Shown here: positions 29,849 to 38,876 of the stretch, in pieces
Position numbering within the stretch: the stretch's first letter is position 1
How the letters are laid out: each line of letters begins with the position of its first letter
Source of the DNA: Gammaproteobacteria bacterium
Lineage (GTDB): Bacteria; Pseudomonadota; Gammaproteobacteria; Pseudomonadales; Azotimanducaceae
Length of the DNA: 54,941 bases
Assembly (NCBI GenBank): GCA_030433075.1
Contig: JAUILI010000009.1
Location: 1-54,941 of the forward strand
Reading direction: 5' to 3'
Position numbers and translations under genes: made by a program
Notes under the pieces: generated by a model
Databases searched by the model: none
What the model was told of the DNA's origin: nothing
The model's input: only the letters and a program-made list of their open reading frames with translations

Positions 29849-31261
29849 ATGTCGTTGAAAACCCTGGCGATGATTGAGGAACACAGTGTGAAGTGGGTCG
29901 ACCTCCGCTTCACGGACCCCCGGGGCAAGGAGCAGCACACCACCTTCCCCGCCAAGGTCGTGGACGAAGACTTCATGACCAATGGCGCCATGTTCGATGG
30001 TTCGTCCATCGCCGGCTGGAAGGGCATCAACGAGTCGGACATGATCCTCATGCCTGATGACGAGACCGCCGTGCTCGACCCCTTCGCTGAAGACACCACC
30101 CTGCTGGTGCGTTGCGATATCGTCGAGCCCAGCACCATGCAGCTCTACAGCCGGGACCCCCGGAGCACGGCGAAGCGCGCCGAAGCCTACCTGCAGTCCT
30201 CGGGGCTCGGGGACGAAGCCTACTTTGGCCCGGAAGCCGAATTCTTCGTCTTTGATGACGTGCGCTTCCAGGTGGAAATGGGCCGCGCCTCCTACGCCAT
30301 CAGCGCCGAAGAGGCGGCCTGGGAGTCCAACACGGAATTCGAAGGCGGCAACATGGGCCACCGTCCCCGGGTGAAGGGCGGCTACTTCCCCGTGCCCCCG
30401 GTGGACTCTTCCTTCGATCTGCGGAACGCCATGTGCAACGCCATGGAGCAGATGGGCCTCACGATTGATGTGCATCACCACGAAGTGGCCACGGCGTGCC
30501 AGAACGAGATCGGGGTGAAGTTCAACACCCTGGTCAAGAAGGCCGACGAAACCCAGATCTACAAGTACTGCGTCCACAACGTGGCCCACGCCTACGGCAA
30601 AACTGCCACCTTCATGCCGAAGCCCCTGGTCGGCGATAACGGTTCCGGGATGCACGTGCACCAGTCCATCGCCAAGGATGGGGTCAACCTGTTCCACGGC
30701 GACGCCTACGCCGGCCTTTCTGAGACGGCGCTCTACTACATCGGCGGCATCATCAAGCACGCGAAGGCTCTGAACGCCTTCACCAACGCCAGCACCAACA
30801 GCTACAAGCGCCTCGTGCCCGGCTTCGAGGCTCCGGTCATCCTGGCCTACTCGGCTCGGAACCGCAGCGCGTCGATCCGGATCCCCTACATCCAGGGCGG
30901 CAACCCCCGCGCCTACCGCGTGGAAGTGCGTTTCCCTGACCCGACGGCGAACCCCTACCTGGCCTTCTCCGCCATGCTCATGGCCGGCCTGGACGGGATT
31001 AAGAACAAGATCCACCCCGGTGAAGCCATGGACAAGGATCTCTACGATCTGCCCGCGGAAGAGCTGGCGGGGCTGCCCACGGTTTGTGCAGGGCTGGACG
31101 AAGCCCTTGCGGCCCTCGACGCCGACCGGGCCTTCCTCACGGAAGGGGGCGTGTTCACGGACGATCAGATCGATGCCTACATCGATCTGAAGATGGAAGA
31201 AGTCACGGCCCTGCGTATGCAGACCCACCCCGTGGAATTCCAGCTCTACTACTCCTGCTAA
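29849..31261 (+). CDS. glnA: Glutamine synthetase type I
   Basis: ATP-dependent ligation of ammonia to glutamate (470 aa, the normal GSI-beta length). The catalytic beta-grasp and (beta/alpha) domains show [18 protein letters not shown], the metal-ligand stretch [15 protein letters not shown] and the NRSASIRIP substrate region. The Tyr of [10 protein letters not shown] is the usual adenylylation site, so activity should be controlled by GlnE. The frame extends upstream to 29714, but the ATG at 29849 has GGAG 8 nt before it and gives the standard N-terminus. Preceded by a sigma-54 promoter and followed by a strong terminator. Confidence 0.98.
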   Translation: MSLKTLAMIEEHSVKWVDLRFTDPRGKEQHTTFPAKVVDEDFMTNGAMFDGSSIAGWKGINESDMILMPDDETAVLDPFAEDTTLLVRCDIVEPSTMQLYSRDPRSTAKRAEAYLQSSGLGDEAYFGPEAEFFVFDDVRFQVEMGRASYAISAEEAAWESNTEFEGGNMGHRPRVKGGYFPVPPVDSSFDLRNAMCNAMEQMGLTIDVHHHEVATACQNEIGVKFNTLVKKADETQIYKYCVHNVAHAYGKTATFMPKPLVGDNGSGMHVHQSIAKDGVNLFHGDAYAGLSETALYYIGGIIKHAKALNAFTNASTNSYKRLVPGFEAPVILAYSARNRSASIRIPYIQGGNPRAYRVEVRFPDPTANPYLAFSAMLMAGLDGIKNKIHPGEAMDKDLYDLPAEELAGLPTVCAGLDEALAALDADRAFLTEGGVFTDDQIDAYIDLKMEEVTALRMQTHPVEFQLYYSC

Positions 31262-31280
31262 GCGGTTTTCCGCAGGATCG

Positions 31281-31308
31281 AAAGGGGCGCCGCAAGGCGC
31301 CCTTTTTT
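31281..31308 (+). terminator. Rho-independent terminator of glnA
   Basis: GGGCGCC (31285-31291), GCAA tetraloop (31292-31295), GGCGCCC (31296-31302), then six T (31303-31308). The stem can be extended by A/T pairs on either side. It begins about 20 bp after the glnA stop. This is the clearest intrinsic terminator in the window. Confidence 0.92.
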
Positions 31309-31338
31309 GTGCCCGCTTTTTAAGGCTAAGCTCCGGCC

Positions 31339-31935
31339 ATGAAACGTCGCCCCGCCCTTCTGCTCTCCCTGAGCCTTTTAGGCCTCGTCACCGGCACCGC
31401 GGGCGCCGCTGCGGCAAGCGCCGACGCGGCAGTCGCCGACGAACCTATTTATCGACTGGATTACCCCGATCAAGCGCCGGAATTTACCGATCGCCCCCCT
31501 CAGCAATCGACCCCCCTGGTGGCCCTCGGCGCCCCCTCGGCCTTCCCAGCCCTGCGGGGCCCGAACATCGATCAACCGCCCGGCCCGACGGCGACCGCTA
31601 GCCCCGCTCCGCGCTCCGGGGCCTCCGGCGAGATCCCACCGAAACCTGTCGTCGCGATTCTCTCCCCGGGCCCTGGGGAGGCGATTCGGGCCAATAACGG
31701 GGCGGTGCCCCTTACTCTGGCCCTAAGCCCCGCCCTAGCCCCGGAGGAGCGCCTTCGCCTGCACCTGGACGGGCAGGTGCTCCAGACCGCCGAAGCCCCA
31801 CCGGCGATGCTGGAAGGCTTGGCCCGGGGCGAGCACACCCTCCTCATCGAACGCCTGGACCGGGAAGGCCGCGCCCTGGCGGAAGCCCAGCGAACCTTTT
31901 ACGTGCTTCGCACCGCCTTGGGGCGCACCCCTTAA
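31339..31935 (+). CDS. Exported DUF4124-like protein between glnA and ntrBC
   Basis: Secreted protein of 198 aa. A signal peptide (about 1-25, ending AGAAAA) leads to a short motif IYRLDYPDQAPEFTDRP, a degenerate version of the DUF4124 signature (IYRWxDxxGxxxFTDxP). A Pro/Ala-rich linker and a C-terminal Ig-like beta domain follow (about 100-195; VVAILSPGPGEAIRANNG, LRLHLDGQ). Genes of this type lie between glnA and ntrB in Pseudomonas too. Function unknown; the conserved position suggests expression linked to nitrogen status, which is inference. Confidence 0.7.
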   Translation: MKRRPALLLSLSLLGLVTGTAGAAAASADAAVADEPIYRLDYPDQAPEFTDRPPQQSTPLVALGAPSAFPALRGPNIDQPPGPTATASPAPRSGASGEIPPKPVVAILSPGPGEAIRANNGAVPLTLALSPALAPEERLRLHLDGQVLQTAEAPPAMLEGLARGEHTLLIERLDREGRALAEAQRTFYVLRTALGRTP

Positions 31936-31943
31936 TTCACAGC

Positions 31944-31964
31944 AATGCACTCTAATGGTGCATT
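31944..31964. promoter_or_regulatory. NtrC operator upstream of ntrBC
   Basis: TGCACTCTAATGGTGCA (31946-31962) is an almost ideal NtrC site (consensus TGCACYANNNTGGTGCA). The outer arms AATGCAC (31944-31950) and GTGCATT (31958-31964) are an exact 7-bp inverted repeat. It lies about 153 bp before the ntrB start in a 181-bp gap. In E. coli an NtrC site in front of glnL gives autoregulation, so the same role is likely here. Confidence 0.75.
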
Positions 31965-32116
31965 ATGTCCGCAGGCGCTTCGGCCAAGCACCATCGCGAA
32001 TCGAAAAAAATCGCACCCTTTAGGCACAAGGCCCAGCCGCGGGCGGCCCCAGGGCGAAGGACCCAAGGTGGTGCAGAACTTGCTAGCGTCTAGCGAGGTC
32101 ACTTGGGAGCACGGTT

Positions 32117-33199
32117 GTGAACGGTCCACCGGTGCGGAACATGCTCGGCGCAATTCTCGATCACCAAACCACCAGCGTGGTGATGGTGGATGAGGCGCTG
32201 CGTGTTCAGTATCTGAACCCCGCCGCGGAATTCCTCCTCGCCGCCAGCTTCGAGCGCGCCCGGGGAGAAAGCCTTGGGGCCCTGCTCCGGGACAGCGAAA
32301 GTTTCCTTGGGGAACTCACCAGCGCGCTCGACCGAGGTCAGGGCTATACGCGCCGCCAGCTGAAGCTGGTGACCGCCATGCAGCATCAGCGTCTCACCGT
32401 CGACCTCACTGTGACGCCCCTCAGCGACTGCGAAACCCCCGCGCTCCTCCTCGAGCTGCTCCCGGTAGACCGCGCCCTGCGCATTCACCGGGAGACGCAG
32501 CAGCAACGGGTTCAGGAAACCACCCGAGAGCTCGTTCGCGGCCTCGCGCATGAGATTAAGAACCCCCTCGGCGGCATTCGCGGCGCTGCTCAGCTTCTCG
32601 ATCGCGCGCTTGCCGCCCCGGAGCTCAGCGAATACACCCAGATCATTATCGAGGAGGCGGACCGGCTCCGATCCCTGGTGGATCGCATGCTCGGGCCGAA
32701 CAAGACCCCCAAGGCCCAGGCCACCAACATTCATCGCCTTTTGGAGCGGGCGCGGCAGCTGACCCAAGCGGAACACGGCGAAGGGCTACGCTTTTTGCGG
32801 GACTACGACCCGTCCTTGCCAGAGCTGTCTTGCGATCCGGACCAGCTCATGCAGGCGCTGCTTAACATTGTGCAGAACGCTGCCGAGGCCCTGGAGCATA
32901 CGGAGCGGCCCACCATTACCCTGCGCACCCGAGCCCTCCGCCAGGCCTCCATTGGCCAGCGGCGCCATCGCTTAGTGCTACGCATCGATATCTTTGACAA
33001 CGGGCCCGGCGTTCCCGCGGCCCTTGCCGATCAACTTTTCTATCCCATGGTCAGCGGCCGGGCAGAGGGCACGGGCCTAGGCCTATCCATTGCGCAAACG
33101 ATCGTTGGCCGACACGGCGGCATCATTGAGTGCGATAGCCATCCTGGGGATACGCGATTCACCATTAGCCTTCCGCTGGAGCAACCGCATGACGGCTAA
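32117..33199 (+). CDS. glnL: Nitrogen regulation sensor kinase NtrB (GlnL)
   Basis: Cytosolic histidine kinase/phosphatase that phosphorylates NtrC when nitrogen is scarce and is switched by PII (360 aa). PAS domain at about 8-115; H-box LAHEIKNPLGG with phospho-acceptor His145; N-box LLNIVQNAAEAL; G-boxes DNGPGVPAAL and GTGLGLSIAQ. There are no transmembrane helices. The GTG start has GGGAG 7 nt upstream. It overlaps ntrC by 11 bp. Confidence 0.96.
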   Translation: MNGPPVRNMLGAILDHQTTSVVMVDEALRVQYLNPAAEFLLAASFERARGESLGALLRDSESFLGELTSALDRGQGYTRRQLKLVTAMQHQRLTVDLTVTPLSDCETPALLLELLPVDRALRIHRETQQQRVQETTRELVRGLAHEIKNPLGGIRGAAQLLDRALAAPELSEYTQIIIEEADRLRSLVDRMLGPNKTPKAQATNIHRLLERARQLTQAEHGEGLRFLRDYDPSLPELSCDPDQLMQALLNIVQNAAEALEHTERPTITLRTRALRQASIGQRRHRLVLRIDIFDNGPGVPAALADQLFYPMVSGRAEGTGLGLSIAQTIVGRHGGIIECDSHPGDTRFTISLPLEQPHDG

Positions 33200-34652
33200 A
33201 GATCATGTGTGGGTCGTCGACGACGACCGATCCATTCGCTGGGTTCTGGAACGGGCCCTTGAGCAAGCCGGCATGGCGGTCACGCTTTTCGAAAGCGGTA
33301 GCGCTGCCCTCCACCGCCTGCGCACGGAACGCCCAGATGCGATCCTGAGCGACATCCGCATGCCCGGCATGGACGGCCTCGAGCTCCTTGAGCGCTTGCA
33401 CAGCGAGCATCCCGAAATGCCGGTCATCATCATGACCGCGCACTCGGACCTCGACTCCGCCGTGTCGTCCTATCAGCGCGGCGCTTTCGAGTATCTTCCA
33501 AAGCCCTTTGACGTGGATGAAGCGGTCGCCGTCGCCAAGCGGGCCGTGGCCCACGCCCAGGAGCAACGCAACGCCCGGCAATTTGAGGAGGGGCTGGGTC
33601 CCGAATCGGAAATCATCGGTCAGGCGCCGGCCATGCAGGAAGTTTTCCGCGCCATCGGCCGCCTTTCTAACTCGAACATCACGGTGCTGATTAATGGTGA
33701 ATCGGGCACCGGTAAGGAGCTGGTCGCCCAAGCCCTGCATCGGCACTCGCCGCGCAGCGATAGCCCCTTCATTGCCCTAAACATGGCTGCCATTCCCAAT
33801 GAGCTCATCGAATCAGAGCTCTTTGGCCACGAAAAAGGGGCCTTCACCGGCGCCACGGCCCAGCGCGTGGGGCGGTTCGAGCAGGCGAACGGCGGAACCC
33901 TATTCCTCGACGAAATCGGCGACATGCCCGCGGACACGCAAACGCGGCTTCTCCGCGTGCTTGCGGATGGCGAGTTCTACCGCGTCGGGGGCCACCAGCC
34001 CGTGAAGGTGAACGTGCGCATCATCGCCGCCACCCACCAAAACCTTGAAGGCCTGGTGCAGGCAGGTCGCTTCCGCGAGGACCTCTTCCACCGCCTGAAC
34101 GTTATCCGCATTCACCTGCCTTGCCTCGCGGAGCGGCGCGGCGACATTCCGCTCCTGGCCCGCCACTTCCTGGCCAGCGCCGCCCAGGAGCTCGGTGGAG
34201 AAACGAAGATCCTTCGCCCGGAAACGGAAGACTATATTTCTACCCTGGAATGGCCCGGCAACGTCCGCCAGCTCGAAAACACCTGCCGCTGGCTCACGGT
34301 GATGGCTTCGGGGCGAGAAATTCACGTTGGGGATCTGCCCCCGGAGCTGCGCCGCGGCGAAGCAGAAGTGCTCACCACCACGAACTGGGAATCGGCCTTG
34401 CGGAACTGGGCGGACCAGGAGCTCGGTCGCCGTCCCGAGGTCGATGGCAGCCCGCTCCTCGACGTCGCGGTCCCCAAATTCGAGCGCATCATGATTGACG
34501 TGGCCCTGAAACACACCGGTGGCCGGCGGCGAGATGCTTCCAACTTGCTTGGCTGGGGGCGGAATACGCTCACCCGGAAGATCAAGGAGCTGGGCATGGA
34601 AGCCGAGAACCCGGAAAGCGACGCCCCCGGGGACGACGCCGAGGACGGGTGA
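33189..34652 (+). CDS. glnG: Nitrogen regulation response regulator NtrC (GlnG)
   Basis: Sigma-54 enhancer-binding activator (487 aa). Receiver domain with D11/D12, phospho-acceptor D55 (ILSDIRMPG) and K105 (KPF). The AAA+ domain has Walker A GESGTGKE (170-177), the sigma-54 contact loop GAFTGA (217-222) and Walker B GGTLFLDEIG. The C-terminal Fis-type helix-turn-helix is in DASNLLGWGRNTLTRKIKEL. The frame extends upstream to 33090, but the ATG at 33189 gives the standard start. Likely targets visible in this window are the glnA and ntrBC sites. Confidence 0.97.
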   Translation: MTAKDHVWVVDDDRSIRWVLERALEQAGMAVTLFESGSAALHRLRTERPDAILSDIRMPGMDGLELLERLHSEHPEMPVIIMTAHSDLDSAVSSYQRGAFEYLPKPFDVDEAVAVAKRAVAHAQEQRNARQFEEGLGPESEIIGQAPAMQEVFRAIGRLSNSNITVLINGESGTGKELVAQALHRHSPRSDSPFIALNMAAIPNELIESELFGHEKGAFTGATAQRVGRFEQANGGTLFLDEIGDMPADTQTRLLRVLADGEFYRVGGHQPVKVNVRIIAATHQNLEGLVQAGRFREDLFHRLNVIRIHLPCLAERRGDIPLLARHFLASAAQELGGETKILRPETEDYISTLEWPGNVRQLENTCRWLTVMASGREIHVGDLPPELRRGEAEVLTTTNWESALRNWADQELGRRPEVDGSPLLDVAVPKFERIMIDVALKHTGGRRRDASNLLGWGRNTLTRKIKELGMEAENPESDAPGDDAEDG

Positions 34653-34674
34653 CCGCCGCCGCAAAGGCGGTCAC
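34649..34674 (+). terminator. Stem-loop at the ntrC stop
   Basis: GTGACCGCC (34649-34657) pairs exactly with GGCGGTCAC (34666-34674) around an 8-nt loop; the stem contains the ntrC stop codon. No T-run follows. A terminator-like hairpin or 3'-end stabiliser is inferred. Confidence 0.4.
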
Positions 34675-34706
34675 ACTGGGCCTTCCTTGGGAGGGAGGCT
34701 CATATC

Positions 34707-36314
34707 ATGCGAAGCAACACCATTCTGACCACGGCGCTCTGCGCTGCCTTACTGCTTGGCTGCGAAGGATCCCCACCGGCCCCCTGGTCCGTGACCACCC
34801 TAGTGGCCCCGGGGCCCTTTCACGGCATTCACGGCCTCGGCTACGACCGGGACGGTCGACTCCTCGCCGGTAGCGTCGTGGGCGCCGCCACCTACGCCGT
34901 GGACCGGGAAAGCGGCGAAGTCACCATCGCCCTTCCCGCCCCCGATGGCATGGCCGACGACCTCGCCCTGGCGCCCGACGGCACCCTGGCCTGGACCGGC
35001 TTTCTTTCCGGAACCCTTTGGATACAGCGCCCCGGGGAAGCGCCCCAGCGCATCGCAGCCGGCTACCCCGGCGCCAATTCCCTGGCCTTTACCGATGACG
35101 GACGGCTGTTCTTCACCCAGGTATTTCTCGGTGATGCGCTCTACGAGGCCGACCTCTCCGGCGCCGAAGCGCCGCGCCTGATCATGGAGGGCATGGGTGG
35201 CTTAAACGGCTTTGAGATCGGTCCCGATGGCGCCCTCTATGGCCCGCTCTGGTTCAAAGGGCAGATCGCTAGGGTGGACCTAGCAACGGAAACCCTGAGC
35301 GTCATCGCCGATGGCTTTGCCATTCCCGCAGCGGTGAATTTTGACAGCCAGGGCCGGCTCTTCACCGTGGATACGCAGAAAGGCGAGGTGCTAGAGGTGA
35401 ACCGGGAAGGGGGCCCGCACCGTCTCATCGCCACGGTAGCGCCGGCTATCGACAACCTCGTGATCACCCCCGACGATCAAATCATCATCTCGAACATGGC
35501 CGATAACGCGCTGATCGAAATCGATCCCGATAGCGGCGCCACCCGCACCATTGTGAGCAGCGCCCTTGCCGTGGCCGGCGATCTCGCCGCTACGGAGGCC
35601 GGGGATGGCGCCTGGATCGCTGACGTCTTCTCCCTGCGCCGGGTAGATAGCAAGGGCACGGTCACGGAACTGGCGCGGCAATATGCCGGCGCCCTTGAAA
35701 ATCCCCTCGCCGTGGGCGCCGGGGCTGGGGAGGTGGCCACCAGCTCCTGGTCTGCGGGGGTTATCCAACGGTTCGATGCAACGTCCGGGGCGATCCTTGG
35801 CACCTACCATGGAATGCCGAGCCCCATGGACGTGCTGCCCCTCGGCGGCGAAGCGGTGCTATTCCTGGATTTCCTCGGAGGCCGGCTCGTCGAAGCCACG
35901 GGCCCCCACCTAGAAAACCAGCGCGTCATCCTGGGCGATCTCGCCGGCCCCGTGGCGCTGCTGCGCGACGGTGCCGAGCACGTCCTGATCAGTGAACGGG
36001 GCGCGGGCCAGGTGCGCCGGGTTAGCCTTGCCGATGGGCGCGCGACGGTGGTCGCGGGGGGGCTTCAGGCGCCGGAAGGCCTGACCCGAACCCTCGACGG
36101 CACCCTGCTGGTCGCCGACGTGGATCAACGCGCGGTGTTCGCTGTGGATGGGGGCGGGCTCCGGGCCATCGCCGAAGATTTGCCCATTGGCTTTGAAGCC
36201 CCGCCCGGGACCCCGGCCGCCTTCATTCCCACGGGCCTTGCCACCCTAGGGGACGGCACCGTGCTCCTCTCCGCGGACCAAAACGCCAGCGTGCTGCGCC
36301 TGACGCCTCCATGA
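34707..36314 (+). CDS. Beta-propeller lipoprotein (SMP-30/NHL-like)
   Basis: Predicted lipoprotein of 535 aa with lipobox LLGC (Cys19). The rest is a repetitive beta-propeller: blades of about 40-50 residues with GxLYxxDxxG-type turns (GYDRDGRLLAGSVVG, LAFTDDGRLFFTQVF, NFDSQGRLFTVDTQKG), resembling SMP-30/gluconolactonase and NHL families. About ten blades, possibly two propellers, fit the length. No clear catalytic metal site could be picked out. The GGAGG ribosome-binding site is good. It overlaps trmL by 4 bp (ATGA). Substrate or partner unknown. Confidence 0.75.
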   Translation: MRSNTILTTALCAALLLGCEGSPPAPWSVTTLVAPGPFHGIHGLGYDRDGRLLAGSVVGAATYAVDRESGEVTIALPAPDGMADDLALAPDGTLAWTGFLSGTLWIQRPGEAPQRIAAGYPGANSLAFTDDGRLFFTQVFLGDALYEADLSGAEAPRLIMEGMGGLNGFEIGPDGALYGPLWFKGQIARVDLATETLSVIADGFAIPAAVNFDSQGRLFTVDTQKGEVLEVNREGGPHRLIATVAPAIDNLVITPDDQIIISNMADNALIEIDPDSGATRTIVSSALAVAGDLAATEAGDGAWIADVFSLRRVDSKGTVTELARQYAGALENPLAVGAGAGEVATSSWSAGVIQRFDATSGAILGTYHGMPSPMDVLPLGGEAVLFLDFLGGRLVEATGPHLENQRVILGDLAGPVALLRDGAEHVLISERGAGQVRRVSLADGRATVVAGGLQAPEGLTRTLDGTLLVADVDQRAVFAVDGGGLRAIAEDLPIGFEAPPGTPAAFIPTGLATLGDGTVLLSADQNASVLRLTPP

Positions 36315-36781
36315 CGCCCCCGGCGGTCATTCTCTACGAGCCGGAGATCCCCCCAAACACGGGGAACGTGATCCGGCTCTGCGCCATCACCGGGGCGCCG
36401 CTCCACCTCATCGCCCCCCTGGGCTTTGAGCTAGATGATCGGCGCCTGCGCCGGGCGGGGCTGGATTACCATGAGTTCGCCTCCCTCACGGTGCATGCCA
36501 ACTTGGCGTCATGCCTTGCGCAGTTTTCTCCCGGCACGGTCTACGCCTTCACCACCAAGGGCGCCCGCTCTGCCTTTGAGGCGCCCCTGGAAAGCGCAAG
36601 CGCCCTGCTCTTCGGGCCGGAAACGCGGGGCCTGCCGGACGCCGTGCTGGCGCAGTTCCCCGAGGGGCAGCGGCTGCGCCTGCCCCAGCTCCCCGGGCGC
36701 CGCTCTCTCAATCTCAGCAATGCGGTGGCCGTCGCCGTCTACGAGGCTTGGCGCCAGCAGGGCTTTCCCCCCGCCCCCTGA
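36311..36781 (+). CDS. trmL: tRNA (cytidine/uridine(34)-2'-O)-methyltransferase TrmL
   Basis: SPOUT-family methyltransferase (156 aa) that modifies wobble position 34 of tRNA-Leu isoacceptors in E. coli. Family motifs: PEIPPNTGNVIRLCAITG near the N-terminus, LFGPETRGLPDAVL in the middle and the knot segment RRSLNLSNAVAVAVYEA at the C-terminus. Length matches the family. Start overlaps the stop of the lipoprotein gene by 4 bp. Confidence 0.95.
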   Translation: MTPPAVILYEPEIPPNTGNVIRLCAITGAPLHLIAPLGFELDDRRLRRAGLDYHEFASLTVHANLASCLAQFSPGTVYAFTTKGARSAFEAPLESASALLFGPETRGLPDAVLAQFPEGQRLRLPQLPGRRSLNLSNAVAVAVYEAWRQQGFPPAP

Positions 36782-36806
36782 CCTTCCCGCCGGAGCGGTT
36801 TACACT
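36778..36806 (+). promoter_or_regulatory. Possible promoter of the symporter operon
   Basis: CTGACC (36778-36783) and TACACT (36801-36806) are 17 nt apart and match the sigma-70 -35 and -10 at four of six bases each. Transcription would start near 36813, only about 16 nt before the small-subunit ATG. Read by eye only. Confidence 0.35.
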
Positions 36807-36828
36807 CAGGGGCAGGGGAGGAATAGCT

Positions 36829-37086
36829 ATGCATGATCCGTCACATCGCGCCTACTGGCGCGCCAACCTGGCGCTGATCGCTCGGTGCCTGGGCCTATGG
36901 TTTCTCGCCTCCTTCGGGGGCGGCATTCTATTTCGCGAAGCCTTGGACGCCTTCACCGTGCTGGGCGTCCCCGCAGGATTCTGGTTTGCCCAGCAGGGGG
37001 CGATCTGGGTGTTCCTCGCGGTGCTGGCCTATTACGGCTGGGCAAGCCATCGCCTCGATCAAAAATTCGATGTCGACGACGATTAA
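36829..37086 (+). CDS. Sodium/solute symporter small subunit (DUF4212)
   Basis: Two-helix membrane protein of 85 aa. The conserved pattern AYWRANLALIARCLGLWFL and GFWFAQQGAIWVFLAVL is that of the DUF4212 small subunit, which always accompanies VC_2705-type symporters. The ATG at 36829 has GGAGG 9 nt upstream; the frame extends further back, but the extra residues are not membrane-like. The large subunit begins 3 bp after its stop. Confidence 0.92.
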   Translation: MHDPSHRAYWRANLALIARCLGLWFLASFGGGILFREALDAFTVLGVPAGFWFAQQGAIWVFLAVLAYYGWASHRLDQKFDVDDD

Positions 37087-37089
37087 GCC

Positions 37090-38856
37090 ATGACCCTACA
37101 AACGCTGACCTACCTCGTGGTGGGGGCGAGCTTCGCCCTCTACATCGCCATCGCCCTGCGCACCCGGGCCGCCAGCACCGGGGACTTTTACGTCGCCGGC
37201 GGCGGCGTCCACCCCATCGCCAACGGCATGGCCACGGCGGCAGACTGGATGAGTGCCGCGTCCTTCATCTCCATGGCAGGGCTCATCGCCTTCCTGGGCT
37301 ACGACGGCTCGGTTTACCTCATGGGCTGGACCGGCGGCTACGTGCTTCTGGCGCTGCTCCTCGCCCCCTATCTACGAAAGTTCGGGAAGTTCACCGTTCC
37401 CGATTTCATTGGCGATCGCTACGACTCCTCCGCGGCGCGCCTTGTGGCCGTGCTGTGCCTGATCTTTGTGTCCTTTACCTACGTAGCCGGGCAGATGCGC
37501 GGCGTCGGCATTGTGTTTTCCCGCTTCCTCGAGGTGGACCTGGGCGTGGGCCTGGTCATCGGCATGGCCATCGTCTTTTTCTACGCCGTGCTCGGCGGCA
37601 TGAAGGGCATCACCTACACGCAGGTGGCCCAATATTGCGTGCTCATCACCGCCTATACGGTGCCGGCCATCTTCATTGCTCTCCAGGTGACGGGCACGCC
37701 CGTGCCCCAGCTGGCCTTCGGCGCCACCCTCCCCGGGGAAAGCATCACGGTGCTGGAAAAGCTCGACGGGGTCGTCACGGAGCTGGGCTTTAGGGCCTAC
37801 ACGGACGGGGCAAAGAGCACCCTCGACGTCTTCTGCGTAACCGCCGCGCTCATGGCCGGGACCGCCGGCCTTCCCCATGTGATCGTGCGCTTCTTTACGG
37901 TCCCCAAGGTCTCCGACGCCCGGCGCAGCGCCTTTTGGGCCCTGGCCTTTATCGCCGTGCTCTACACCACGGCGCCAGCGGTGGGCGCCCTGGCTCGCCT
38001 GAACCTCCACGCTACGCTTCAGCCCGGCCCCATGACCGAGCCCGCCGGTAGCCTCGCCTATGCGGAGCGCCCCGGCTGGATGAAAACCTGGGAAGCCACG
38101 GGGCTGCTGCGCTTTGAGGATAAAAATGGCGACGGGCGCATCCAGTATTACGGCGATGCCAACCCGGCCTTCGCGGCCCAGGCGGAGGCCTATGGCTGGG
38201 CCGGCAATGAGCTCACCGTGGACCCGGACATCCTGGTGCTGGCTAATCCGGAGATCGCCCAGCTGCCGGACTGGGTGATCGCGCTCATCGCCGCCGGGGG
38301 CATTGCGGCGGCCCTCTCCACCGCCGCCGGGCTGCTCCTCGTGATCTCCTCCGCCGTCAGCCACGATCTTCTACGGCGCACCTTCGTGCCCGAGCTCACG
38401 GATAAGCAGGAGCTTCGTGCCGGGCGCCTGGCGGCGGCCGGGGCCATCCTCCTGGCGGGCTATCTGGGCTATAACCCCCCGGGCTTCGTCGCCCAGGTGG
38501 TGGCCTTCGCCTTCGGCCTCGCGGCGGCGTCCCTCTTTCCAGCGCTGCTCCTGGGGATCTTCAGCCTGCGCATGAATGCGGCGGGGGCCATCTCTGGGAT
38601 GCTCACGGGGCTGCTCTTCACCCTCGGCTACATCGTGGCCTTCAAGGGGGTCTTCATGGCGCCGCTCTTCCCCAACACCGCGGACGCGTGGCTGCTGGGG
38701 ATCTCCCCCGAGGGAATTGGGGCCCTGGGGATGGTGCTGAACTTCGCCGTGGCCTTTACGGTGAGCGCCTTCACGGCGCCGCCGTCGCCGGCCACCCGAG
38801 CCCTGGTGGAGAACCTCCGCATTCCCCGGGGCGCCGGGGATGCGAAGGCCCACTAG
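37090..38856 (+). CDS. Sodium:solute symporter, VC_2705 subfamily
   Basis: Polytopic SSS-family carrier (588 aa, about 13 transmembrane helices). Hallmarks: GDFYVAGGGVHPIANGMATA and ADWMSAASFISMAG in the first helices, and AALSTAAGLLLVISSAVSHD in the sodium-site helix. A hydrophilic insert near 325-375 contains DKNGDGRIQYYG (344-355), an EF-hand-like loop whose usual last acidic ligand is replaced by Gly. Relatives include acetate permease ActP, but here a DUF4212 subunit is paired with it. Substrate not known; a carboxylate or amino acid is a guess. Confidence 0.92.
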   Translation: MTLQTLTYLVVGASFALYIAIALRTRAASTGDFYVAGGGVHPIANGMATAADWMSAASFISMAGLIAFLGYDGSVYLMGWTGGYVLLALLLAPYLRKFGKFTVPDFIGDRYDSSAARLVAVLCLIFVSFTYVAGQMRGVGIVFSRFLEVDLGVGLVIGMAIVFFYAVLGGMKGITYTQVAQYCVLITAYTVPAIFIALQVTGTPVPQLAFGATLPGESITVLEKLDGVVTELGFRAYTDGAKSTLDVFCVTAALMAGTAGLPHVIVRFFTVPKVSDARRSAFWALAFIAVLYTTAPAVGALARLNLHATLQPGPMTEPAGSLAYAERPGWMKTWEATGLLRFEDKNGDGRIQYYGDANPAFAAQAEAYGWAGNELTVDPDILVLANPEIAQLPDWVIALIAAGGIAAALSTAAGLLLVISSAVSHDLLRRTFVPELTDKQELRAGRLAAAGAILLAGYLGYNPPGFVAQVVAFAFGLAAASLFPALLLGIFSLRMNAAGAISGMLTGLLFTLGYIVAFKGVFMAPLFPNTADAWLLGISPEGIGALGMVLNFAVAFTVSAFTAPPSPATRALVENLRIPRGAGDAKAH

Positions 38857-38876
38857 GCTGCTGAGCTAAGGGGAGC

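Noticed and set aside
29822-31228. 468-aa open frame antisense to glnA
   Set aside because: Covers glnA almost exactly on the opposite strand; composition is that of a codon shadow.
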